This document shows, in pieces, positions 1-7,270 of a stretch of DNA of 10,403 bases. Numbering within the stretch: position 1 is the stretch's first letter; the number at the start of each line of letters is the position of its first letter. The notes beneath the pieces are model-generated. The model had not been told where the DNA came from and made no database searches. It was given only the letters and a program-made list of their open reading frames with translations. Where the stretch lies: positions 1 to 10,403 of the forward strand of contig JAJSPD010000279.1 of NCBI GenBank assembly GCA_021307315.1, in the 5' to 3' direction. The translations under genes and the position numbers were made by a program. Origin of the DNA: Bisporella sp. PMI_857. Its lineage: Eukaryota; Ascomycota; Leotiomycetes; Helotiales; Helotiaceae.

Positions 1-109
1 AATACGTACAGAATAGCACTGCCGTAAAATAACTCATATACAATACGTACAGCTGTAATACGGTATAATACGGCCGTACAACTCCACGTGACTATAAGCT
101 CCCCCAGCT

Positions 110-2175
110 TTATTTTCCACTTCTTTTCTTTACAGATTGCTTTTTTATATTTTTTAGATCAAACTTTTGAACTTGATACCAGGACCGTAGGCACTTTAAT
201 GCTTCAATTACTTTTACCGAAAGCTTATTACGGCGATCAGTAATAGTGATTTTGCAAAATGAGAATAAACGTTCAGGTGCTGCACTTATTGCCGGAATAG
301 AAAGTAGATTTAGAGCTATTTTACTCAAATTGGGGTATATAGCCTGCTGCTCAGGCGCTAGCTACTAATTTTTCACATTTTCAAAGTCGTGGTGTAGCAG
401 TGCTTCGCAGTATCGAGTATATTCATATATATACTGGGTAATAAGCACTTTTTTGTACAAAGCATATTTCCATTTCGAAAATTTGTTTAGTGGCCGGTTA
501 AGTGCTTTTAGTTAAGTAAAACGAAGACTATAGGTTAAAAAGGCATTATAACCTGTAGGCATATATTTTTCTTTTTACATATTTTTTAAAGCAACTTTTG
601 ATAGTTGCTACTATGCTTCGTTCTAGTGCTTTTGAATATTTGCTACTTAAAGCTGAGTAAAGAACAAGTGCACTTATATACGCCGGCGTATCGCTAGTAA
701 AAACGTAGTATTTGTTGTCGAGCTTTACTTAGCCAGAGTTAATACAGGCGGTTATAAAAAGTCGTTTTGATACTCTACTTTACTAGCTTTATACTAGCTA
801 AAAAGCCAGTCTAGTGCTGGAAAAGTATTATTCAGAGTATTGCGGTTTAATTTAAAAGCTTTAGTACAATGTGCAAGTCTGTAAAAAAGCTTAAAATCTA
901 TTTAAAGTAAATTATTCTGTGTACAATTTATAAAGCCAAAACATGCTACTTACTTTTATAAGATTAGCCCAATTTTTATTTAAAAGCCGATTTTCGTAAA
1001 AGTGCTCGTCCGAATATTGTTCAAAATATCGATTAATACACTTTTGTAAAAGTATCGCTTTTTTAAGCATTTTTTTCCAGGAGTTCTACTTCGTACTATT
1101 GTTTTTTACTAATTTGCTTGCCTCGTGCGATCAGCTTCTACTGCTGTTTCCGTTGCGCTGTACGTTCAATATAAACAACAAGTTATAAAGCTTTTTAAGA
1201 AGTTTTAGCTTTCTATATTTCTTTATATCGTTAAAAGTAAAAGAAAAGTCTTTAAAAGTATTTGCTTAATTAATGAATAAAAACGACTGGGCAAATAAGT
1301 TGATAATATAGCCTATATATCGAACACGGTTGCTAGTTGCATTATATTCAATATTGAAAATCATTAGAAAGACCTATACAAGGATTAGTATAAAAATTAG
1401 TACAATTTTAATATGACTTACGAGCTTCTAATTCCTTTATTAAAGTATTGTTATTTGACGCATTGTTTATTTGCATAAAGCTTAGCTTTGAAGCTATACT
1501 TTAATTTTCTATAACATTTCGTACGTACTTTGAAAGGTTTCTTTTGTATAAGCCCCTTGAATGTTGACCAAAGCTAATGTAGTAGTTCAAGCTTGCCGTT
1601 TTCGCTAATATAGTAAGCAACAACTCCAAGAATTAGAAAGCAATTCGGTGACATTTAAAGATCACAGCTAATATAAATATCCGTACGAGCACTTTGAAGC
1701 CTAGACTTTATACTCTTTTTTATAAAACTAAACTGGCGTAATACCCACTCCGTAATAGTAGTGTAAAAAGCAAAAAGCTATGTATCAATGTCGTTATTGA
1801 TATAGTTAAAAAAGTCTTTAAACTTAGAGCATTCTATAAGCCGAAGTAGCATGTGGCAAGCTGTAATGAACTTAATATAAAAAACTTTTAAATAGCCGCC
1901 GAAGATTGACTGGCTAGTACTACTATAAATATTGAGTTTACGCTGTTTAAAAAACTGGCTTTCAGAAAGCTTAAATGCGTGTTTAATAGACTGTTAGCGC
2001 TTTGTTGTAATGTTTTTTCGGAATAACTTTTCTGTTTTTTTATACTTTACAAGAAAATGCTTTTTAATAACGAAATTGCTTTATTAGTTGCGTATAAAAT
2101 AAAGCAGTATTTACAGCGCTACTCTGTTTTTTTACAGTTATTCAAGTATGTAGTATCAGAGTTTTTAGCTGGCAT
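110..2175 (-). pseudogene. hAT-family transposase, broken by RIP-type stops
   Basis: hAT transposases cut and paste DNA elements with 8-bp target duplications. Read from an ATG at 2175-2173, the protein starts MPAKNSDTTYL. A BED-finger-like core (stop)-R-C-K-Y-C lies at 2121-2104, where the stop probably replaces Trp. After a shift of frame, blocks in one reading frame include STSQSIFGGYL (about 1930-1890), ECSKFKDFFNYINND (about 1835-1790) and SARTDIYISCDL, whose Asp at 1663-1661 matches the first catalytic Asp of the hAT family. The next codons read stop-M-S-P-N where hATs have W-T-S-P-N. Near the C-terminus a WW pair has become TAG TAG (367-362). The dimerisation block follows, with SIPAISAAPERLFS and RRNKLSVKVIEALKCL, ending at TAA 112-110. 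About 688 codons is near full length. Stops lie where TGG or CAA would be expected, as RIP predicts. It cannot encode an active enzyme. Confidence 0.85.
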
Positions 2176-2221
2176 ATAGTTATATACTCAGCAAGTTCGT
2201 GGCCGGCGAGAAACTAGTGTT

Positions 2222-2850
2222 GAATCAAGCAGTAATAAAGTAAAGTAAGCTAATAAAAACGACAAAAGCGAAAACGCTATTGAAAATAATAACGGCGACG
2301 TAGAAGCAAAGTAAAGATATAGATTCGTTGTAAATTCGGTACTGTTTAAAAGCATAAAAGTAAACAAAAATAATAATGTTTAAAAAACATTTTAATTGAA
2401 AGTTGAAGTAACAAAAATAAATATAAAAGTAAAAGTGCTTCAAATTAAAAAAAAGTAAAAAAAAGCAAAAAAGCAAAAGAATTAAAGTATATATACTAAA
2501 AAGAAGTAATTACGCGTTGGTTTAGTAATTGCGTTTTCGCTTATTGACTATAATAAACACGAAAACACGAACTTTTCCGGAGTTTTATACGTAATAAACA
2601 AAGAGTAAATTTGATAAAAAGCGTGTTTTTTAAAAAAGAAAATAAAGAGCTTTTTAATAGTACTAAGCCGAAAAGATATTGTTGTAGTTAAGTGTTTTTT
2701 AATAATTTCTAAAATATAAAGAAAAATCATATTAAAATTTACTCAAGAATTTATTTTTTAAAACAAAAAGCCAGACAAATTTAAATTATAAGCTGAGTTT
2801 TTATTTAAATTTAATAAACAATACTTCAAAATAAAGCTTTAGTGTAACAA
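2222..2850 (+). other. Unexplained AT-rich stretch with a damaged plus-strand reading frame
   Basis: This lies upstream of the hAT transposase start. One plus-strand frame (codons in phase with 2222) reads through with stops mainly as TAA or TAG, as if from CAA, CAG or TGG. The first half is rich in Lys/Glu/Asn, which RIP would produce from an acidic stretch by GAA-to-AAA changes. The second half contains SRKDIVVVKCF and, after a stop, RKIILKFTQEFIF (about 2670-2750). The second half faintly resembles DUF3435-type tyrosine recombinases from memory, but no catalytic Arg/His/Tyr set can be placed. No gene is claimed. Minus-strand frames here are low-complexity Phe/Leu/Ile and look like shadows. 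Confidence 0.25.
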
Positions 2851-3690
2851 ATAAACGGCAGCAGAAAAAGGGATTGCAATATAACAGGTGAGAACACGTG
2901 ATTAGCGATGTAGTTGTAATAGTAACGAATTGATATCAGAAGTATACTTGTAAGTCTAACAGGAGAAATACTCAAGCTTGCTTTGTTCAGAGAGCTTTAG
3001 CTGTTCCTTATATCTTTAACTGTGCTGTAGTTGTAGCTGTGAGCTTGTGGCTGCTGGAGCTGCTGGAGCTGTAAGCCTGTGGCTGCTGTAGCTGTGAGCC
3101 TGTGGCTGGCTATGGGCGGAGTGTGCCGCTTGCAGCCCTGAAAGTACTACAGCTGAAAAGTCTTCGGCTGGCTGTTACACTGGCCATAAGCGGAGTACGC
3201 CGTTTGCAGCCCAGAAAGCACTGTAGCTGAAGCTTGTAACAGTCTAAGTTATACGCTTTTAGAGTGGCTGTAAGCTTGTAGCTGTTGTAGCTGCAAGCTT
3301 GTAGCTGGCCATAGGCTGGGTACGCTGTTTTGCGGCCCTGAAAGTACTGCAGCTGAAGCTTACGATAGTCTAAGTCATATGCTTTCGTAGTGGCTGTAAG
3401 CCTGTGACTAGTTATAGGCTGGGTACACTTTTAATACTAAGTAAACATTCGGGATCCGCGATAGTCTAGACTAGTAGTACATCAAGCTATTACTGTAGCT
3501 TCCGGGTAGCTTTCAATACGGATCCAATGAGCTTTCTACTAAGCTCGAAGCTTATGCTACAGTTTTTTCCGACTTTTTACCGTGCTTTTTACGTGTTGCA
3601 TATTCCGCTATACTGTGATTCTTTTTGCTGCTTTTTAGCGGCATTCAACTGTTACAGCTTTATACTAGGTTACAGTAGCACTAATCACGT
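2850..3690. repeat. Less AT-rich segment bounded by an inverted CACGTGATTAGYG motif
   Basis: CACGTGATTAGCG starts at 2895 on the plus strand and CACGTGATTAGTG starts at 3691 on the minus strand. The two copies (12 of 13 bases identical) point toward each other across about 800 bp. Between them are a degenerate tandem-repeat field and sequence with two GGATCC sites but no recognisable gene. This may be the subterminal part of the hAT element or a small non-autonomous element nested in it. The arms are short, so chance or an unrelated E-box-like motif cannot be excluded. Confidence 0.35.
3020..3430. repeat. Degenerate tandem repeats of a GTAGCTG / TGGCCATAGGCTGGGTACGC type unit
   Basis: A composite unit recurs: TGGCYATRRGC, then a GGGTACGC-like core, GCCCTGAAAGTACT, CAGCTGAAGCTT and an AGTCTAAGT segment. 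Starts are at about 3107, 3181, 3306 and (partial) 3409, so spacings of 74, 125 and 103 bp show internal insertions or deletions. Between units are short runs of (T/C)TGTRGCTG and GTAAGCYTGTGGCTG. Copies differ mainly by transitions. It has no useful open frame. It could be a transposon subterminal array or a decayed minisatellite. Confidence 0.7.
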
Positions 3691-3840
3691 GCCGGTACAG
3701 ACTGTATATACGGCCGTATACGGTATACGTACAGGGTACAAACTGTACGGTACAGCTTCTATATTTTGGTATTTTTACGGCTAGCCGTACGGTATTAAAC
3801 TGTACCGTACGGTAATTACGGCCGTGCGCACCGTACGGTT
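3690..3840. repeat. Palindrome cluster of TACGG/CCGTA elements
   Basis: About 150 bp packed with short perfect palindromes: TACGGCCGTA at 3709-3718, TACGGCTAGCCGTA at 3776-3789, and CCGTACGG at 3785-3792, 3805-3812 and 3831-3838, with related GGTACAG/CTGTAC pieces. It starts within a few bases of the pogo transposase stop (3847-3845). The same words occur at the window start (TACGTACAG, TACGGTATAATACGGCCGTA, about 1-78). Such clusters are typical transposase-binding subterminal repeats. Which of the two neighbouring elements owns it cannot be settled here. Confidence 0.7.
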
Positions 3841-3844
3841 TGTA

Positions 3845-5361
3845 CTACTGGCTACACTGTTTCTGCCGCATCTCAAACAACTTAAGTATCTCAAAAGCTT
3901 TAATAGCTTCAGAAACAGGAATATCAGAATTTTTTTTTTTAACAACTGCATCTTTTGCTAGCTTAACTGTATTTTTTCGGCTAACTCGTATCTTTTTACT
4001 ACTTGGTGAAAAATCTCATGCTCGTTAACTACTTCAGTATTTTCCTCGATTACTTCGCTGCTCAATTGTATAAACTCGTTGACTGAAATAAGCTCTGTAA
4101 TATAAAGAAGTTGTGCAATCTAAGCTTGTAATTCATTTCGGTCCGGTTGGTTTTAACTAGCTATATTTTCTTCGACTTAGTCGTCCGGTTTTTTAATAAT
4201 TGTAAACTTTTACCAACACTTCTGAATCGATATTAGCGATACGTTATTCTATGCTACTCGTGTCTATTGTATAGCTTTAAGAAAGTGGACTGTTTTGTTT
4301 GGATTTTTATTAGCTTCGTACTGTCGGAGCATATAAAAAATCCAAAGTCGACAGTATTGTAGCTTAAAGCTAGCGATTATGCCTTAATCGAGAAGTTGCT
4401 AATAAAATGTAGTATTTAATAGAAGCCATTTAATTCGTACGTTGGCAAAACTTTTTTTTCTACCGACGAGTATTACACTAAATTCGTGACCAGAAAAGTT
4501 GTCTAATAAAAACAAAACTTTCCTACACTTTACTTTTATTTTATTGTTCAACTACTTTAGATATTTTTCTATTATTAGTCCTGTTATTCACTTCGTTTTG
4601 TTGTACCGATATATAACGCGAAAACGCTTTTAGTTAATATTTTTAAAACACTGTAGATTCTTTGATTTGCTAATATACTAAACTAGTTTTTTTTTTCCCG
4701 AAGCAAAAACAGTAAAAACGAGTGTAATCCGGTTTTTGCTTTTTTTTTTCTACTTTCAGTTTGTGTAGCAAGTGTGCGGTGGGGTGTAAGTTTTCAGAAA
4801 AGTCCAGTTTTATTTATATTAAGAATATTATCAGAATCGTATTTTATAATAAGAAAGCGTACTTTTTTTATTTGTGCAATAGTGTCGAGTGTGTCGATTT
4901 CTGCAAAGGCCTCTTTTCTATAGTTGACGCATTCTTTAATGTTGAAACGCTTTTGAAAGCCCTAAAGCCAGCTATTAGAAAACTTAAGCTGTTTTTGCTT
5001 TTGATATTGCAGCAAAGCGTTTTATAATTTCGCAGCTTGTTGCTTAAAAAACTTTTTTGTAATAACTGTTTTCTTTTTCTGCATACGCTGCTGCTATTCA
5101 AACAACGTTGCTTCGAGTTTTGGCTATTTCCCCGCATTTAATTTTTGTGCCTGTAGCGCCAACTTGTCTTTTTTTTTTATCGAGATCGTCGATATAATCG
5201 TACTTTTTGGAAAGGATTCGGGAAACCTGGCTTTGATCAAGCTTGTGCCCAGTTTTTTGCCGAAACCAGTTAATCAGGTTATTCTGCTTGCAAAAGTGCT
5301 TTTTATATCGCTTTCGGAGAATTGCGCGTTCGCTGTCTGTCACCGTTTTGCGCTTTTAAGG
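3845..5361 (-). pseudogene. Fot1/pogo-like DDD transposase, broken by stops and homopolymer frameshifts
   Basis: Cut-and-paste transposase relic. The N-terminus has a CENP-B/pogo helix-turn-helix (TDSERAILRKRYKKHF, INWFRQKTGHKLDQSQVSRI; about 5343-5200). Next come SWL(stop)GFQKRFNIKE (about 4975-4930) and DNILNINKTGL (4832-4803), where the family has D-E-T-G: the first catalytic Asp is Asn (4814-4812), a G-to-A change. The second Asp is in LLLDN-like FLLDNFSGHE (Asp 4503-4501) and the third in LLD(stop)GI (Asp 4389-4387). The 37 residues between them match the DD37D spacing of Fot1. The C-terminus is AFEILKLFEMRQKQ, ending at 3845. Stops at 5024, 4964, 4796, 4590, 4554, 4401 and 4386 all fit Gln or Trp codons hit by RIP. 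The frame shifts three times, each in a T10-T11 run. About 1.5 kb is near the family length. It is inactive. Confidence 0.88.
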
Positions 5362-5486
5362 AATACTTGAAAAGGACGCTGCGTTTAAGGCTATATTTGC
5401 TATAGAATAAAGTTTGCGAGTAGAGGATTAATATACTTAGGTGAAGAAGGTTTTAGTATTTATTTTGATTCGGGACCCGCCAATTA

Positions 5487-5594
5487 TAAGCATATGCTTA
5501 AAATTAAAGTTATGCTTGTGACCTATACAAATTCGCTTGGGACTTATCGCTGCATGCTTATTGGTCAGGATATGTTTATCTCCAATATGCTTAT
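5487..5594. repeat. Short ATGCTTAT-type repeats behind the pogo 5' end
   Basis: Five copies of ATGCTTAT or a one- or two-base variant occur on the plus strand at 5494, 5512, 5554, 5572 and 5587. The first is half of a perfect 14-bp palindrome, TAAGCATATGCTTA (5487-5500). Just before it is CGGGACCCG (5471-5479). These are likely transposase-binding subterminal repeats of the pogo element. Confidence 0.55.
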
Positions 5595-5809
5595 AGCCAG
5601 GTTTTACTGTAACAGAATTAAGCACAAATGAAATTCATAGTTCTGGTCGGTAACAATATCAGCGCACCCCTGTTCTACATTCAAATAAGATATCATCACC
5701 ATCACGCACTTACAGGGCCTAGTAGTTTATAATCTACAAGCATAAAACCTTAAGTATATATTTCTGATCACTAATCCCAATCGCCAGTCCAACCTATTTC
5801 TTAGCTATC

Positions 5810-6685
5810 CTAAGACGACCCAATCATTCCTCCAATTTGAGCAGCACTATCCAATCTCACACACTTCCCGATCTTCTTAACTGCCTGCGCAGGCGCATCT
5901 TCTGATCTCTCCAAATCGTTCAACAATCTATTACAGTGTGTTAAATGATCCCATTTCGTCAGCTTCTCATATACATAAACTTCGCTATTCCTCCCCTCGG
6001 CCATTCGCATCAAGGCCCTGAAGCCCAGTCGCCAGAGATATATGCAGTGAGCGCGATGGTACACGTTGTTTGTCCACACCGGCGCAAGAGAGCTTAACAG
6101 GTCGGGCTCTTGGGGTAGGGGTTCAGTGTGGTTCTCGTGGGCCCACCATGGCCAAGTGCCTGTGGCACGGTATGGTGCAAGTTCGTGCTCGGGATCTATG
6201 GAGCTGAGGGCTAGCTCTTCGTCGTAGCAGGCTGGAGGTGTATAAACAAAGGTCATCATGTCGAAAATACAGCCAGCTGCCTCGGCTTCTTCGAAAGTGT
6301 TGCCACAGCTCAAAAGTCGTCCATCGGGGGTATATTCGAGACCAGTGATACGCCCAGCAGCCTGAGGGACCATTTTTGATGTTTGGACCCTGCGAATCAC
6401 CATGAAAGTAAAGATGCCGAGAGCAAGCAGCGTCAGAAACCCAAGCGCTAAATGTCTTGAATAGGTTTTCACACGATTCCAAAGCTTGCCACCGCGGCTG
6501 TGCGCAATGGGTTGCAAGCCGTACCGCTCGACCTCCTCGTAGCCGCCATCTTTGTATGGCCCTCCCTTTTCGGCATCGAAATCATTAGAGAGGTTGATGG
6601 AGTCGGCATCATCCATCCCAGTTATGGAGCTAGTCGAGGAAGCAGCGACCTCTGGAATGAAGGGGATAGACTCTTCAGCTGACAT
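5810..6685 (-). CDS. UstYa-like (DUF3328-related) single-pass membrane protein, 291 aa
   Basis: Probable oxidative tailoring enzyme of secondary metabolism, or a relative of unknown role. Intronless and 291 aa. Layout: a cytosolic, Ser/Asp/Glu-rich N-terminus (1-77), one membrane helix (about 79-97, LALGFLTLLALGIFTFMVI), then a luminal domain. It has CGNTFEEAEAAGCIFDMM (127-144), PPACYDEEL (150-158), YHRAHC (H210-x-x-H-C214) and DHLTHC (H247-x-x-H-C251). The two HxxHC motifs are the metal-binding signature of UstYa-type enzymes; the CG...GC.FD and PP.CYD.EL blocks mark a separate, widespread fungal subfamily whose chemistry is not known to me. The start ATG gives a complete tail-plus-helix and the frame has no breaks. 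It is transcribed away from the second UstYa gene, 585 bp apart. No RIP-like damage is seen. The gene is secure; membership in UstYa proper is less so. Confidence 0.82.
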   Translation of the reverse strand: MSAEESIPFIPEVAASSTSSITGMDDADSINLSNDFDAEKGGPYKDGGYEEVERYGLQPIAHSRGGKLWNRVKTYSRHLALGFLTLLALGIFTFMVIRRVQTSKMVPQAAGRITGLEYTPDGRLLSCGNTFEEAEAAGCIFDMMTFVYTPPACYDEELALSSIDPEHELAPYRATGTWPWWAHENHTEPLPQEPDLLSSLAPVWTNNVYHRAHCIYLWRLGFRALMRMAEGRNSEVYVYEKLTKWDHLTHCNRLLNDLERSEDAPAQAVKKIGKCVRLDSAAQIGGMIGSS

Positions 6686-7270
6686 GGCGAAAAATAGATA
6701 ATTCTCAATATCAAAACTTTTTGTATCTATTGTATACGAGTTCTTGCCGTTAGAGAAAAATCTCGTATGTGGAAGGGCATGAGGATAGAAAGCAGAGGCA
6801 GTGGTAGCAGTTTGCCTTCTCTTACAAGAAGTGACTAATCCTTTCTCTCTAGAGCGCGAGGTGTTGAAATGATAGACATTGATTATTTACCGACATATTG
6901 TGGTGTCCGACATTTGAGAATTGATTTTTTCAGTCCTTTACACCAGAGCACCGGAGAATGGTCAATCTTTCGTGCAAAATTTGACCTGCAATTCTTCATT
7001 CCATTCTTCACGGAGCTTTCGATCAAATTGTTTTCCGGAACCACGAACACCCTTGTAAATCCGGAGGTATATGATATCGGAGCCAACAAATATCGGAAGC
7101 ACGAAATTAATAATCAGCCGTTCCGAGTGAAACGCACGACAACCGACATATCAGTACTAACCCCGGCGGAAAGAGTATTACAGCCCTTCAAATGTATTGA
7201 TAGAAATTATAAAACTACTGGTCATTCAGAAATTCTACATTCTTCCTCCCTCGACTGATTTGCGTTCAAA
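6686..7270. promoter_or_regulatory. Shared divergent intergenic region of the two UstYa-like genes
   Basis: 585 bp between the two start codons, so both promoters must lie here. It contains a pyrimidine-rich tract and TGACTAAT (about 6830-6838), which resembles a bZIP half-site. It also holds a 129-codon plus-strand frame (6869-7258) ending 12 bp before the next start codon, and an overlapping antisense frame. Neither resembles a known family, has a signal peptide or shows repeated core peptides, so I do not call them genes. A divergent arrangement usually means co-expression, but no factor-specific site can be named with confidence. Confidence 0.6.

Larger units (their letters stand above)
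1..3840 (-). mobile_element. RIP-degraded hAT transposon with its flanking sequence (ends uncertain)
   Basis: The core is a hAT transposase relic on the minus strand. Both flanks carry the 10-bp palindrome TACGGCCGTA (69-78 and 3709-3718). Each copy is followed inward by a CACGTG core in mirror-image order: CACGTGACTA from 85, and CACGTGATTAG read on the minus strand from 3691. This is the layout expected of subterminal inverted repeats. The left terminus is probably at or beyond the window edge, and no target-site duplication could be read. The interval is AT-rich and TpA-dense, as after RIP. About 1.5 kb between the transposase start and the right-hand palindromes is long for a hAT leader, so a second nested element is possible. 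The element type is secure; the outer limits are a guess. Confidence 0.45.
3845..5640 (-). mobile_element. Fot1/pogo-type Tc1-mariner element, RIP-degraded
   Basis: This interval holds a near full-length pogo-class transposase relic plus its 5' flank with short repeats. Fot1-like elements are common in ascomycetes and insert at TA. The 5' flank (5487-5594) carries five ATGCTTAT-like words, probably subterminal repeats; the outer end is likely near 5600-5640. The expected matching repeat on the 3' side is not visible, since different TACGG palindromes begin right after the stop codon. The 3' terminus may be lost, or replaced by the neighbouring hAT element. Confidence 0.6.

Noticed and set aside
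1720..2175. Long plus-strand reading with few stops
   Set aside because: It is codon-aligned antisense to the hAT transposase, whose minus-strand reading contains clear family blocks such as ISCDL and FKDFFNYINND.
2225..2730. Two minus-strand frames of 83 and 60 codons rich in Phe, Leu, Ile and Tyr
   Set aside because: Low-complexity products of AT-rich DNA, with no family resemblance and no supporting start context.
3000..3430. CRISPR-like or tRNA-like interpretation of the repeat field
   Set aside because: Spacing is irregular, the units are degenerate and internally nested, no tRNA cloverleaf can be drawn, and the context is eukaryotic.
3527..3784. 85-codon plus-strand frame
   Set aside because: Its second half is only the translation of the TACGG palindrome cluster, and nothing in the first half is recognisable.
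5437..5625. 62-codon minus-strand frame with repeated Lys-His pairs
   Set aside because: The Lys-His pattern comes from the short ATAAGCAT subterminal repeats, not from a protein.
6123..6482. 119-codon minus-strand frame inside the 291-aa gene
   Set aside because: An out-of-frame shadow of the UstYa-like gene, which has the conserved motifs.
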